Positions 8,409 through 18,193 are shown, numbered from the stretch's first letter. The stretch: DNA of 64,000 nucleotides from Ktedonobacter robiniae (GCF_016587375.1 NZ_BNJG01000001.1:930001-994000), one strand, 5' to 3'. A program made the numbers and translations. The notes: generated from the sequence alone by a model not told the origin.

Positions 8409-8697
8409 AGGTTCTTTCAGGATCACTCGACCTGCCCGATCGACATATTTCACATTCTCACTCTATACCTATTATAAAGCAGGAAGACCAGTTTTCGCCT
8501 GAGAATTCGCTGAGAAAATATGTGACCACAGGGAGAGCCTGTAACAAAACAGCTCTCTGGCAAGTGTACATACACATAGGGAATACCTACCCAGAAATGG
8601 GAAGAGGACAGTGGCGAATGTGAAAAGGGTAGGTTTGATTTACCGAGCAGAGTTGTTACTGTAATGGTAACTGACATATCAGGAGGTTCCAATTTTT

Positions 8698-9351
8698 ATG
8701 GCGAAAACATATGCAGAGCATCATGCTTCAGTAACAGTAGATGCACCTGTACACCAGGTTTACTCCTTATTCTCCCACTTTAACGACTTTCCTAAGTTTA
8801 TGAGCTTTGTGAAAGAGGTTACCTATCGCGACAACCAGAATAGTCACTGGGTCGCCGATGTGGCGGGTAATCACGAGTGGGATGCGAAGAATGAAAATTG
8901 GATTGAGGACAGGCAGATCGGCTGGCACTCAACTCAGGGCCTCGACAACTTTGGCAAGGTAGTCTTTGAGCCTACCGGCACAAACCAGACGAAGGTCGAT
9001 GTCTTCATCAACTATAACCCACCCGCCGGCATTGTAGGCGAAGTCGGTGAGAAGCTTGGCGTTGGGGGTCGCTTTGAGCAGAAACTCCAGAACGATCTCA
9101 ACCACTTTGCCCAGATGGTGGAACAGGCTCCTCCAGGCTCACTTGATCCCAATTCGTCAAGCTACCTCTTCCATGAGGATAGCGCGGCCTCGAAAGGAAA
9201 AACCACCGGCAAACAGAACCAGACCATGGCCGATGAGCCGAATCTGAGCAGCCGTGAACCAGTTCTGGACCGTGATATCACTGGCATGTCCTCAACCACC
9301 GATACTCCACCGCTTCAGCGCAGAGACGATATTCCTCCCGAACATATATAG
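8698..9351 (+). CDS. SRPBCC (START-like, polyketide cyclase/dehydrase) family protein
   Basis: The start at ATG 8698 has a textbook ribosome site (AGGAGGTT). Residues 1-145 form an SRPBCC ligand-binding domain: ASVTVDAPVHQVYSLFSHFNDFPKFMSFVKEV is the classic opening strand-helix-helix, followed by antiparallel strands and the long C-terminal helix FEQKLQNDLNHFAQMVEQ. The fold binds a hydrophobic ligand, though neither a ligand nor an enzymatic role can be read. Residues 150-217 are polar, low-complexity and probably disordered (SSYLFHEDSAASKGKTTG...), ending in DDIPPEHI. Proteins of this kind are often stress-linked in high-GC bacteria, which is only an association. Confidence 0.75.
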   Translation: MAKTYAEHHASVTVDAPVHQVYSLFSHFNDFPKFMSFVKEVTYRDNQNSHWVADVAGNHEWDAKNENWIEDRQIGWHSTQGLDNFGKVVFEPTGTNQTKVDVFINYNPPAGIVGEVGEKLGVGGRFEQKLQNDLNHFAQMVEQAPPGSLDPNSSSYLFHEDSAASKGKTTGKQNQTMADEPNLSSREPVLDRDITGMSSTTDTPPLQRRDDIPPEHI

Positions 9352-9355
9352 ATGA

Positions 9356-9423
9356 AGAATAGCATCTCTACTAAAAGCGGCGACCCTTGCAAGGGTCGCC
9401 GCTTTTAGTAGAGATGCTATTCT
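9356..9423. terminator. Perfect 68-nt palindrome after the SRPBCC gene
   Basis: Two exact 34-bp arms, AGAATAGCATCTCTACTAAA onwards, meet at CCTTGCAAGG with no spare loop bases. It starts 4 bp after the stop codon. There is no terminal T-run, so the mode of termination, if any, is unusual. Confidence 0.75.
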
Positions 9424-9674
9424 ATAAAAACTCAATCTTAAGTCTTAAATTGATAGATGTGTCATGACTCCTTTTTTGCCAGATCCAGGCATGCGGGTAC
9501 CCCATAAATGACCTCAATGCTTCTCCCTCCCAGGCCAATTCCTCACGTTCCTGACGCCTACCATGACTCTTTATACCAGACAAGCGCAGCATTATGCTGC
9601 AACACAGAATGCATAAATACAATATTGCTGAGTCCGAATTTTCTAGAATCTTGAAAAAATTTACGCTTTAGGTA

Positions 9675-9703
9675 TTGACATTCCAAATTGTATATGTTAA
9701 TAT
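9675..9703 (+). promoter_or_regulatory. Consensus sigma-70-type promoter of the candidate ncRNA
   Basis: TTGACA (9675-9680), a 17-bp spacer and TAATAT (9698-9703) place a start near 9708-9710, exactly where a GTGTTCC/GGAACAC hairpin begins. No start codon with a ribosome site follows closely. Confidence 0.7.
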
Positions 9704-9707
9704 CAAA

Positions 9708-10139
9708 GTGTTCCAAATGATTCGATTAGGAACACTTCCAGAGAGGAAAGATACTCTGGCACTTGGCTATAGGCCTTGCATAAGTAATCCGGAAGGAGGG
9801 CTTATGACTCTTCCATTGAAGAAACCAATTCGCGTGCTAGGGATGGTGTATCAAATTGACAGGTAGTGCCCGTAGAGGCGGGCTCGATGCATCGTCCTGA
9901 GTCCCACACCACTTGAAGAAAACAACTCGTTCATACGAGATAATGAAGTCTATCGGCTACTACAGCCGTACATGTGGTGAGGACCAACAGGAACACAAGC
10001 CTGGAAAGCCAATAATTCTTGGCCTACGTGGAATCAGGAAAAAGGTTGAAGAAGCACAGGAGTTGTGTAGAATAAGACAAAAATACGCTGGTAGCCGATT
10101 GAAACATGTGAGAACTGTCTCGGCTATCAGCGCTTTTTT
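9708..10139 (+). ncRNA. Candidate structured noncoding RNA of about 430 nt
   Basis: The segment runs from a consensus promoter to a factor-independent terminator (10086-10098 pairing with 10120-10132, then CTTTTTT). Hairpins visible by eye are 9708-9714/9729-9735, CCAGAG/CTCTGG (9738-9743/9754-9759), GCCCG/CGGGC near 9870-9885 and CTCGT/ACGAG near 9928-9941. Possible short ORFs (63 and 81 codons) have unlikely compositions and no conserved look. I find none of the hallmark sequences of RNase P RNA, tmRNA, 4.5S RNA or common riboswitches. The class is unrecognised; it might also be a decayed element that kept its ends. Confidence 0.5.
10086..10139 (+). terminator. Intrinsic terminator of the candidate ncRNA
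   Basis: CGCTGGTAGCCGA pairs with TCGGCTATCAGCG (one G-U pair) across a 21-nt loop and is followed directly by CTTTTTTA. Confidence 0.75.
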
Positions 10140-10143
10140 ATGC

Positions 10144-10208
10144 CTTAGAGAGAGATAGAGTTGGAGCGTGGGCAATTTCCCCACGCTCCAACTCTATCTC
10201 TCTCTAAG
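10144..10208. repeat. Long palindrome between the ncRNA and the methyltransferase fusion
   Basis: Exact 29-bp arms (10144-10172 and 10180-10208) with loop CAATTTC. It follows the ncRNA terminator by 4 bp. The arms carry GAGAGAGAT and ATCTCTCTC runs rather than A/T tracts. Confidence 0.75.
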
Positions 10209-10326
10209 CCTTATGGCTGGACTGCGTACGCTTTTTGGTGATATACTCGACTGGTTAGCATGCAGCTTGGTCACCTTTTAACCTGAATAATCCAGCCAGC
10301 GACACGGGCATAAGAGAGAATATAGT

Positions 10327-12251
10327 ATGCGAAGAACAAGTCCCTTCATAGAACGATTGGTGCAAGGTCCTATTCTCTGCGACGGCGGAATGGGAACCCA
10401 GCTCTATGCCCGAGGTATCTCCTATGAGCGATGCTTCGAGCAACTCAACCTCACCTCTCCCGAGCTGATTAAAACCATTCACCTGGAATATGTGGCCGCG
10501 GGGGCCGAAATCATCGAGACCAATACCTTTGGCGCGAATCGCTTTCGCCTGCGCGAGCATGGACTCGAAGAGCAGGTCCATGCCATCAACCGGGCTGGCG
10601 CCAAGATCGCACGCGAGGCGCGTGAACTGAGTGAGCAGCCCATCTTTCTCGCTGGCAATATTGGCCCCCTTGGCAGCCACCTGGCTCCTCTGGGAGATAT
10701 TACGCCAGAAGAGGCCCGTAGCGCCTTTCAAGAGCAGGCGGCGGCCCTGCTAGAATCGGGCGTTGATCTCTTGATCATTGAGACCATCACCAACCTGGAG
10801 GAGATGCGTGAGGCGCTCTCAGCCATTCGTGGCATGACCGATCTGCCCATCGTGGCCTTGATGTCCTTCGATGAAGAGAATACGGTCTCAAGTGGTGAGG
10901 AGCCGCTCCTGGTGGCACAGACGATGCAGGGACTGGGGGCCGATGTCGTGGGCGTCAACTGCGCCCTGGGACCCGCTGGCACCTTTAGCGTCATAGAGGG
11001 CATGAGCACGGGGAGTCCAGAGCACTTTCTCCTGGCGGCCCAACCCAACGCGGGCCTGCCCAAACGTGTGGGCAATCGCTTCATCTACGGAGCATCGCCC
11101 GACTACTTCGCTGACTACGCGCGTCGCTTCCTTGAGATCGGGGTGAGCCTGCTCGGAGGCTGTTGTGGCACGACGCCTCAGCATATCGCTGCCATGCGTA
11201 AAGTTCTGGCCGAATACGCTCCCGAGTTGGGGACACGCGAGGTTACAGTCCCCAAACGCCAGCCTCGCCTTGAGACGATCTTTGAGCGCGATCCCGAAAG
11301 CTCCAGCGGCACCCAGACACACAGCACCTACCTCTCACAACGCCTCGCCACAGGACACTTCGTGGTGAGCGCCGAGATGCGTCCCCCACGCAGCGTCAAG
11401 TTTACGCGCTTCCTGCAAAATGCTGAGTACCTGCGCGACATTGGCGTGGATACCATCAATATTACCGATAACGCCATGGCCCGTGTACGTATGAGTAACG
11501 TCGCCGCAGCCCGCCTGATTCAGCAGCAGGTTGGCGTGGAGACTATCGTACATTTTACGCCGCGCGACCGCAATCTGATGGCGGTCCAGAGCGATCTGAT
11601 TGGCGCCCACGCCACCGATATTCGCAATATCCTGGCTGTGACCGGTGATCCCCTACCCACGGCGATTTTCCCAACGCCACGGGCATCTGGGATGTCGATA
11701 GCATTGGTCTGCTTGCCATCTTGAATAATCTCAATCAGGGCCTTGATGGGCGCGGGCGCAAGTTGGGAACGCCCGGTTCCTTCTGTATAGGCTGCGCGGC
11801 CACCCCTCCCGCGACCGATATCGCGCTCGACTTGGAGCGCTTACATCGCAAGATCGAGGCAGGCGCACAGTTTATCATGACCCAGCCCGTCTATGATCCT
11901 GAGACGCTCATCAGCTACTTTGAGCGCTACAAGCAGGAGTATGGTCCGCTCACCATTCCCATCCTGGTTGGCCTGCAACCGCTTCACTCCTACCAGCAGG
12001 CCGAGAAGTTCCATAATGAGGTGCCCGGCATCGTCATTCCCGAGGCTGTCCGTGAGCGCCTGCGCCTGGCGGGCGACCAGGCCTGCGATACGGGATTGGA
12101 GATTATTAAAGAGCTCTTCGATGCCATCTTGCCTTATATCCAGGGTACCTATATCATGCCCCTGGACCGCTACGATCTCGTGGGCGAGCTTCTCCCCTAT
12201 ATTCGCCAGCAGACCGTGGATCGCGGCAGCGAAAATATTGTTGGATTATAG
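10327..12251 (+). pseudogene. Homocysteine S-methyltransferase / methylenetetrahydrofolate reductase fusion, frameshifted
   Basis: Residues 1-300 are a zinc-dependent homocysteine methyltransferase (LCDGGMGTQLYARGI, GVNCALGP, and the zinc site LLGGCCGTTPQHI). From about residue 340 a MetF-type domain follows (VSAEMRPPRSVKFTRFL, INITDNAMARVRMSN). The first frame runs to 11724, but after VTGDPLP it becomes nonsense; the proper continuation GDFPNATGIWDVDSIGLLAILNNLNQG is in the +3 frame and runs to a TAG at 12251. Adding one G at 11661-11662 (ACGGCG to ACGGGCG) restores a single protein of about 640 residues. Such fusions make methionine and methyl-THF. Either this is a genuine mutation or a sequence error in a G-run; the rest of the gene looks intact and conserved. 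Confidence 0.8.
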
Positions 12252-12308
12252 CGGTAGTGGGTGCTGGCGGCCTTAGGCCACCAGCACCCACTACCGCTAT
12301 AATCCAAC
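12240..12308. terminator. Long palindrome filling the gap between convergent genes
   Basis: Arms of 33 bp with one mismatch surround the loop TTA. The left arm includes the final codons and stop of the upstream gene and the right arm ends 4 bp before the lepA stop codon, so it spans the whole gap. Apex GGCC-TTA-GGCC. Confidence 0.8.
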
Positions 12309-12311
12309 AAG

Positions 12312-14123
12312 CTACTCTTCGCCCAGAGAGAGGACCGCCATGAAGGCCTCCTGGGGAATCTCTACGCTTCCCACCATCTTCATGCGACGCTTGCCCTCTT
12401 TCTGCTTCTCCAGCAGCTTGCGCTTACGCGAAATGTCACCACCGTAACATTTCGCCAGCACGTCCTTACGCATGGCTTTGACGGTCTCGCGCGCGACGAC
12501 GCGTGAACCGATGGCCGCCTGAATGGGGACCTCGAACATCTGGCGTGGAATCAGGCTGCGCAACTTCTCGACCAGCGCTCGCCCTTGATAATACGCCTTC
12601 TCGCGATGCAAAATGAGCGAGAGCGCATCCACAGCGACAGCATTGACCAGGATATCCAGCTTGATCAGGTCCGATGGCTGGTAGTCGGCATAGGCATAAT
12701 CCAGCGAGGCATAGCCCTGCGTGCGTGACTTAAGCTGGTCATAAAAGTCGATGATCAGCTCGGCCAGGGGCAGGCTATAGGTCAGGAGCACGCGTTCGGC
12801 CTCAATATACTTGAGCTCTTTATACACACCACGCTTGCTATTGACCAGGTCCATAATAGTGCCGATATAGCGCGAGGGCGTGAAAATAGAGACATCCATC
12901 CATGGCTCTTCGATCTGCTCGATATCGCCGAACGAGGGCATATCGGATGGATTATCAACCTCAATGATCTCACCGCCCGTCTTCGTGACGCGGTAGGCTA
13001 CGCTTGGGGCGGTCGCCAGAATATCCAGGTTATACTCACGCTCCAGGCGCTCCTGAATGATCTCCATATGCAGCAGGCCCAGGAAGCCACAGCGGAAGCC
13101 AAAGCCCAGCGCGCTTGAGGTCTCAGGCTCATACTGGAGCGCCGCGTCATTGATTTTCAGGCGATCCAGGGCCTCACGCAGTAAGGGGTAGTCATTGCCT
13201 TCAACGGGATAGATACCCGCGAAGACCATGGATTTGGCTGGTTGGTAACCCGCCAACGCCTCAACCTTGCCCGCGTAGGCCGGGAAGATGACCGTATCAC
13301 CCACACGACAATCCGTCACCTTTTTAAAGCCGGTCGCGATATATCCGACCTCGCCCGTGGTCAGCTCACCTGCGGAAGTCAGGCGTGGATGAAAGTAGCC
13401 AGCTTCGAGGATATCGGTGTTGCTGCCGGTCGCCATCATCGTCACGCGCTCCCCAGCATGCAGCGCCCCATCTACGACGCGTACATAGGCAATCACGCCC
13501 TTGTAGGCATCATAATGCGAGTCAAAGACCAGGGCGCGCAGCGGGGCTTCGGGATCACCCTTGGGGCGCGGTACATGCTTAATGACAGCCTCCAGGATAT
13601 CCTGCGTCCCGATGCCCTCTTTGGCCGAGGCCAGAATGCACTCTTCCTTGGGCAGGCCGATGACATCCTCGACCTCTTGCATCACCTTCTCAGGCTCCGC
13701 GCTGGGGAGGTCGATCTTATTGATCACGGGGATAATGGCCAGGTCGGCCTCTAACGCGAGATAGAGGTTCGCCAGCGTCTGAGCCTCGATGCCCTGAGTT
13801 GCGTCAATCACGAGCAGGGCACCTTCACAGGCGGCCAAGCTACGCGAAACCTCGTAAGCGAAGTCAACGTGTCCAGGAGTGTCAATCAGGTTCAGCTCAT
13901 ACTCCTCACCATCCTGCTGAGAGGTATAGCGCATACGCACGGCCTGAGCCTTAATCGTAATGCCCTTCTCGCGCTCCAGCTCCATCTGGTCGAGCGTCTG
14001 CGCCATCAACTCGCGCTTGGTCACGGTGCCTGTGAACTCTAGTAGGCGATCAGCAAGCGTGGACTTGCCATGATCGATATGCGCAATAATACAAAAATTG
14101 CGAATATGTGCTTGATCGGTCAT
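12312..14123 (-). CDS. lepA: Elongation factor 4 (LepA), ribosome back-translocating GTPase
   Basis: The 603-residue product is a full-length LepA. The G domain shows [15 protein letters not shown] (G1), EKGITIKAQ (G2), [12 protein letters not shown] (G3) and [14 protein letters not shown] (G4). Domains II and III follow, and the LepA-specific C-terminal domain ends with [19 protein letters not shown] and [17 protein letters not shown]. LepA acts on stalled or initiating ribosomes and hydrolyses GTP. Its ATG overlaps the stop codon of mnmA by 4 bp (ATGA), so the two genes are translationally coupled in one operon. It converges on the methyltransferase fusion across a long palindrome. Confidence 0.97.
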   Translation of the reverse strand: MTDQAHIRNFCIIAHIDHGKSTLADRLLEFTGTVTKRELMAQTLDQMELEREKGITIKAQAVRMRYTSQQDGEEYELNLIDTPGHVDFAYEVSRSLAACEGALLVIDATQGIEAQTLANLYLALEADLAIIPVINKIDLPSAEPEKVMQEVEDVIGLPKEECILASAKEGIGTQDILEAVIKHVPRPKGDPEAPLRALVFDSHYDAYKGVIAYVRVVDGALHAGERVTMMATGSNTDILEAGYFHPRLTSAGELTTGEVGYIATGFKKVTDCRVGDTVIFPAYAGKVEALAGYQPAKSMVFAGIYPVEGNDYPLLREALDRLKINDAALQYEPETSSALGFGFRCGFLGLLHMEIIQERLEREYNLDILATAPSVAYRVTKTGGEIIEVDNPSDMPSFGDIEQIEEPWMDVSIFTPSRYIGTIMDLVNSKRGVYKELKYIEAERVLLTYSLPLAELIIDFYDQLKSRTQGYASLDYAYADYQPSDLIKLDILVNAVAVDALSLILHREKAYYQGRALVEKLRSLIPRQMFEVPIQAAIGSRVVARETVKAMRKDVLAKCYGGDISRKRKLLEKQKEGKRRMKMVGSVEIPQEAFMAVLSLGEE

Positions 14124-15295
14124 TCGATAATCCCTCCACCCAAGACCTCATCACCATCCTCGCCTCCGTAAAGCACGGCGGCCTGGCCTGGAGTGATTGC
14201 GCGCTGTGGGTGTACAAGTTGTACTCGCGCCCGTTGCCCTTCAAGAGGCGTGACTAACGCGGGTTGTTCGGGGGCCTTATAGCGTACGCGTACCAGAGCC
14301 TCAAAAGGGGCCGTAGGCACGTCGCCAGTGGTGTAATGCATCTTGCCGATGGTAAACTCCTGCTGATCCAGAGCGGTGGCAGGACCTACAATCAGCGCGT
14401 TCTGGTCAGCGTCCAGCTTGAGCACATGCAACGGAGCAGGTGATGTCAAGCCCAGCCCCTTGCGCTGACCGATAGTATAGTAAGCCAGGCCGCGATGGCG
14501 TCCCAGGAGCTTTCCCTGCTGATCATAGATGGGGCCCGGACGCGGTATCGTGATCAGTGGCTGCGCAGCCGTGGCGGCAGCGGTCACACCAGCAGGCATC
14601 AAGGCATCATCTTCCTGCTTGCTTGCCGCATAGCGATCAATAAAACCGCGGTAGTCATTCTGCGCCACAAAGCAGATCTCCTGGCTCTCAGCCTTGGTTG
14701 CCACGTTCATACCACGCTCAGCCGCCATGGCCCGCACCTGGGGCTTGGTATAGCCTCCCAGGGGGAAGCAGGCGTGACCGAGCTGGTGCTGGTTGAGCAC
14801 ATGCAACACATACGACTGATCTTTGTCGGGATCGAGGCCACGGCGCAGGCGACGCCTCCCCGTCTGGGGATGATCATCCACGCGCACATAGTGACCTGTC
14901 GCCAGGTAGTCGGCCTCCAGCGCCAGGGCCTTATTGAGCAATACTGTGAAACGAATATGCCGGTTACAAGTCAGGCACGGGTTGGGCGTCCGACCAGCAA
15001 CATAATCTTCATAAAAGGAGTCAACAATGCGCTCTTTAAATTCCTGCTCGACATTCACCAGGTAAAAAGGAATATCCAGCATGCGCGCGACGCGACGCGC
15101 GTCATCCACTGACTCCAGCGAACAACACTTGTTCTGTACCACGCGCTCAACGCCATCGTCCTCTGCCTCAATCACCCCTGGCTCTGACCAGAGGCGCAGC
15201 ATCATACCGATGACTTCATGTCCTTGTTCTTTCAGCAATGCAGCGGCGACCGAGCTATCTACGCCGCCGCTCATAGCGACGACTATCCGAGCCAT
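14120..15295 (-). CDS. mnmA: tRNA-specific 2-thiouridylase MnmA
   Basis: The 391-residue cytoplasmic enzyme begins with the PP-loop [19 protein letters not shown] that adenylates U34. The nucleophilic cysteine lies in [15 protein letters not shown] and the second catalytic cysteine in [18 protein letters not shown] and [12 protein letters not shown] are also standard. It installs the 2-thio group on wobble uridine of tRNA Lys, Glu and Gln. A segment of about 20 residues rich in alanine ([19 protein letters not shown]) sits in the central domain and is not usual. The gene overlaps lepA by 4 bp. About 470 bp of noncoding DNA lie upstream. Confidence 0.96.
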   Translation of the reverse strand: MARIVVAMSGGVDSSVAAALLKEQGHEVIGMMLRLWSEPGVIEAEDDGVERVVQNKCCSLESVDDARRVARMLDIPFYLVNVEQEFKERIVDSFYEDYVAGRTPNPCLTCNRHIRFTVLLNKALALEADYLATGHYVRVDDHPQTGRRRLRRGLDPDKDQSYVLHVLNQHQLGHACFPLGGYTKPQVRAMAAERGMNVATKAESQEICFVAQNDYRGFIDRYAASKQEDDALMPAGVTAAATAAQPLITIPRPGPIYDQQGKLLGRHRGLAYYTIGQRKGLGLTSPAPLHVLKLDADQNALIVGPATALDQQEFTIGKMHYTTGDVPTAPFEALVRVRYKAPEQPALVTPLEGQRARVQLVHPQRAITPGQAAVLYGGEDGDEVLGGGIIE

Positions 15296-15680
15296 AATAT
15301 AATACCTTGCCTAGTTGTAGTTGTAGTTGACTAACATGACGACCGCGGTCGCAGCAAGCGTAGAGAGTGGAACGAGATACGACCGATAATAGCAAAAAGA
15401 CTAGCCAGATGGGGGGCTAGCCTATGATTCTGAGCAGGCATTGCCTGTTCTTGCTTTCAATCCCTCAGTTCCAGTCCCTCAGACGAGTATACGCCTCTTC
15501 AGACCTTTACTGCCAACATCTAGGGTAGCATAGTAGAGACAAGTTGTCAAACAGCGCAAGGCCAGCGCAAGGCCATCCAATTCTCTTTCAAACCTTGCCT
15601 CGGCTCACGGCGCGAGGAAGGAGAGACACATAGACTGGATGAATTCCCTTTGCCTGTCGATGATACATAGAGAAGATTGC

Positions 15681-15766
15681 TGACGGCGCTGCTAAAGCAC
15701 GCGCCTACATATAATAGTACGACATTCTCGTAGTATCATATGTAGACGCGTGCTTTAGCAGCGTCA
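15681..15766. repeat. GTAGACGCG...AGCGTC dispersed hairpin, copy 2
   Basis: Near-complementary arms TGACGGCGCTGCTAAAGCAC (15681 onwards, 32 nt) and GTGCTTTAGCAGCGTCA (ending 15766) enclose a 25-nt loop. It sits 6 bp after the PP2C stop (minus strand). The remaining gap 15296-15680 contains a short TTGTAG triplication near 15315 and no gene. Confidence 0.65.
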
Positions 15767-15772
15767 GACCTT

Positions 15773-16747
15773 CTAATAATTTCGGCTGATAACCAGGGCG
15801 CTAATGTCGTCTTGTTTGGCGCGAAGCACACCCTGATGCTCCTGGAGGGAGAACTCAAGCGCGCGCTGCACCAGTTTCTTCGCGGCAGTTGTACGCGCAG
15901 ACGAGCGCATGATAGCAGCGATCTCGATATCGGTCAGGTTATCATGAACGCCATCGGTACAGAGCAAGGCGCGATCACCTGGCTCAAACGCCAGTTCAGC
16001 CAGGTGGACGACAGGTTCAACCTGGTCGCCCAGCGCTTGCGTGATACCGTTACGGCGCTCAAAGTAAGCGCGCTCTAACTGGCTCAGTTGCGAGGCGTCA
16101 CTCGCCTGGTCAATACGCCAGGCATCTTCAAGCGTCAGCATCTCACGTGCTACTAACAGCGAGAAGAAGCCATCATCATCGGTCAACCGATGAAAATCGC
16201 CGTTGGCCTTGAGCAGGTAGATGCGACTATCGCCAACGTGCGCGCAGAGCAAACGACACTCGGAGCTACTGGGTTGATAGTCAAGGGCGGCCAGGGCAAT
16301 AGTGGTGCAGGGACGCAGGGGCGTACCATCTTCTTTTGTGCGGCGCGTGCTCTCCGCGCAGAGCCGATGATGGGCTTGCAAGATAACATACTCTAAAAGC
16401 AACAGCAGATCGATGTTTGAAGCGTCGCTCTCTTCATCGTTGGTCGAGACCTGGCGTGCTGACAGTACTTTTTTCCAGTGAGAGCGAACTGTTTGTGAGG
16501 CCACAAGTGAACCAATATACCCATCTTCGCCACCCACCCCATCAAAGACGGCACCTAAGCTCGTCCGGGGCAGGGACAGGATACGGTCCTCATTTTGATC
16601 TGGGCGAGTCGCCTTCGCGAGCGAATACCGGGCAAAGGTCAGGGGTGGGGGAGTCTTGCGCGAACGCGGCACGAGAGTTGGAGTCACAGTGACAGGAGAA
16701 TGAACTCGACGAGAAAGGGATGCAGGTTTTTGCGCGTTTTTTAACAT
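15773..16747 (-). CDS. PP2C-type Ser/Thr protein phosphatase
   Basis: I choose ATG 16747 (324 residues) because AAGGA lies 10 nt upstream; the frame is open to 16795 without a ribosome site. From about residue 40 the PP2C metal-dependent phosphatase motifs follow in order: RPDQNEDRI, GAVFDGVGGEDG, CAHVGDSRIYLL, ERRNGITQALGD, ALLCTDGVHDNLTD and KQDDISALVIS, which supply the aspartates that bind the two Mn/Mg ions. The N-terminus is basic and proline-rich, with no membrane helix, so the protein is cytoplasmic. It is a likely counterpart of Ser/Thr kinases such as the one at the right edge of this window. Confidence 0.9.
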   Translation of the reverse strand: MLKNAQKPASLSRRVHSPVTVTPTLVPRSRKTPPPLTFARYSLAKATRPDQNEDRILSLPRTSLGAVFDGVGGEDGYIGSLVASQTVRSHWKKVLSARQVSTNDEESDASNIDLLLLLEYVILQAHHRLCAESTRRTKEDGTPLRPCTTIALAALDYQPSSSECRLLCAHVGDSRIYLLKANGDFHRLTDDDGFFSLLVAREMLTLEDAWRIDQASDASQLSQLERAYFERRNGITQALGDQVEPVVHLAELAFEPGDRALLCTDGVHDNLTDIEIAAIMRSSARTTAAKKLVQRALEFSLQEHQGVLRAKQDDISALVISRNY

Positions 16748-16841
16748 AGCTTTTAGATTCCTTATAGAGTAATAGACCAGGCCACAAATAAACATTTACT
16801 AGCAATTATAACCAGAGCGACCAGCAAAGAGCAAGAAGGGA

Positions 16842-16904
16842 AGGGTAAGGTGGTAAGGTGTATCAGGTGGCAAACTAGCGGAGCCACCTGATACACCTTA
16901 CCCT
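16842..16904. repeat. Imperfect long inverted repeat between divergent genes
   Basis: TAAGGTGTATCAGGTGGC pairs with GCCACCTGATACACCTTA around an 11-nt loop; the left arm carries an extra GGTAAGGT duplication. It lies between the PP2C start and the start of the gene at 17078. Elsewhere in 16748-17077 only a TATAAT-like hexamer near 16938 stands out. Confidence 0.6.
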
Positions 16905-17077
16905 ACATACCTACTCGACTGATATCCTGGATTCGTGTATAATGGCACCAATGCCAGCAACGTGCATCGAAGAACGCCATTATCATTGCTATTCTTCTAT
17001 CAGATCTTCTACACAACGCTGGTGAGCAGAAGAGCATCTTTACACCATTTTGACCGAATGAAAGGCAGAGTACAATC

Positions 17078-17494
17078 ATGGCTAAGAAGTCAGCAACAGC
17101 GCGCAGAAGTGCTCAGCGCTCCAAAGCGACCCGCGCCAAAGGCTTTGAACTGGTCCAACCCGCCATTGAGGAGCGCGAAGAGGAGAACCCTCTCCTCGAG
17201 GTAGAAGAAGAAGAGATCGTCACTTCCGAACCTGAAATCGAGAACGTCGCTTCCAGCGTTGTCGAGGAAAAGGCAAGCACCCCGGTAGCGGTCGCTCCCG
17301 AGCAGGGAAGTGCACGCGCACGGCTGGCAGCACGTCGCCAGGCCAAAAATAGAAGCCAGCGCGCGGCCCCCCAGTTGATTACGGTTGAGCATTTTGCGTA
17401 TGTGAAACGCGACCTGATTACCATTGGCATCCTTGCCACCCTGCTCTTCGTGGTAATTATTGTGCTTTACTTTGCCTATGGCAGTGTGCTCTAG
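17078..17494 (+). CDS. Tail-anchored membrane protein of unknown function
   Basis: The 138-residue protein has a very basic N-terminus (MAKKSATARRSAQRSKATRAK), a highly acidic middle (EEREEENPLLEVEEEEIVTSE), a second basic stretch (RARLAARRQAKNRSQR), and one C-terminal transmembrane helix (LITIGILATLLFVVIIVLYFAYG, about 112-134). It therefore resembles a tail-anchored cytoplasmic protein with charged disordered segments; such layouts occur in proteins that bind ribosomes, DNA or secretion components, but there is no motif to choose between these. The ATG at 17078 has only a weak ribosome site (AAAGGCAGAG, 15 nt upstream). Confidence 0.6.
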   Translation: MAKKSATARRSAQRSKATRAKGFELVQPAIEEREEENPLLEVEEEEIVTSEPEIENVASSVVEEKASTPVAVAPEQGSARARLAARRQAKNRSQRAAPQLITVEHFAYVKRDLITIGILATLLFVVIIVLYFAYGSVL

Positions 17495-17527
17495 TCTGCT
17501 CTAAAAATAACCAACCAGGCAATAAAA

Positions 17528-17579
17528 AAAGACACTGACCGTCCTATCCTTAGAGACATGAAATACGGTCAGTGTCTTT
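17528..17579. terminator. Bidirectional terminator
   Basis: AAAGACACTGACCGT and ACGGTCAGTGTCTTT pair across a 22-nt loop between convergent stops at 17494 and 17611, with A/T runs on both outer sides. Confidence 0.8.
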
Positions 17580-17610
17580 CGCCATAGAGAAAAAGGTTAT
17601 GAAAGGGCTG

Positions 17611-17901
17611 CTAGTGCACCAGCGGGCTTGTGCCCAGGCCTGAGGGGACACCGTGACGATAGGCGGCGGGAATAGTCACGCCCAGCACGCGCTGCATCGC
17701 CATAGTGTGACAGCAATCACCCCAATCATGGAAGAAGCGACACGTGCAATCCCACGTCCCATTATCAAAAGTGGTGGTATGAACGTCATTTTCGCCGTGG
17801 AAATTGGCTTCAAAACGGGTAAACTGAATGCGCTCCGGCTCCTCTGCGTAACGTTTGGCTTTGGCGATTTTATTGATCATGCTCGAGTTCATGGTCTGCA
17901 C
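17611..17901 (-). CDS. Small SWIM zinc-finger protein
   Basis: The 96-residue protein contains the SWIM signature CxCx(n)CxH: DCTCRFFHDWGDCCHTMAMQRVLG, residues about 49-72, preceded by the usual strand with a tryptophan (TTTFDNGTWDC). SWIM domains coordinate zinc and bind DNA or protein partners; they normally occur fused to helicases, transposases or as stand-alone recombination mediators. Here the domain is almost the whole protein. The basic N-terminus (NKIAKAKRYAEEPERIQFTRF) could contact nucleic acid. The start ATG at 17901 has AAGGAGAG upstream. No partner gene is adjacent. Confidence 0.7.
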   Translation of the reverse strand: MQTMNSSMINKIAKAKRYAEEPERIQFTRFEANFHGENDVHTTTFDNGTWDCTCRFFHDWGDCCHTMAMQRVLGVTIPAAYRHGVPSGLGTSPLVH

Positions 17902-18161
17902 TCTCCTTGAATTCTAAAAACCACTACCGTACCACATACCGTTTATCACTTAGGCCTGCTTACGTCTCCTACACCCTTGTATTCAACGAAGTACAGTGCC
18001 GAACGCTCAAAAAAGAGATGCGGCCTCCTTTCTTTGCAGGACAAATACCGCTCAGGATCGAAGCAGAAGCGGTCCTCCGAGCCAGGGCTCAAAATGCCAA
18101 AGGAGCAATGTAGGGATATGTACCCGTCCACGTAAGAGCAACTATCCAGTTTTCAAGGTAT

Positions 18162-18193
18162 AAAAAAAACACCAGGGCGAAATGTCCCTAGTG
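18162..18193 (-). terminator. Intrinsic terminator of the minus-strand ncRNA
   Basis: On the minus strand CACTAGGG pairs with CCCTGGTG (one G-U) across an 8-nt loop and is followed by TTTTTTTT. Confidence 0.8.

Noticed and set aside
9785..9805. ATCCGGAAGGAGGG looks like the SRP RNA core
   Set aside because: The following AGCAG and the pairing partners of the 4.5S RNA are missing, and the unit is far longer.
10090..10110. GTAGCCGATTGAAAC near the ncRNA terminator resembles the end of a CRISPR repeat
   Set aside because: It occurs once, without spacers or any cas gene, and is explained as part of the terminator stem and loop.
9675..10158. Open frames of 63 and 81 codons inside the ncRNA candidate
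   Set aside because: Neither has a good ribosome site, both have odd composition, and they run through the predicted hairpins.
17946..18131. 61-codon minus-strand frame in front of the SWIM gene
   Set aside because: No ribosome site, no recognisable pattern; likely chance.
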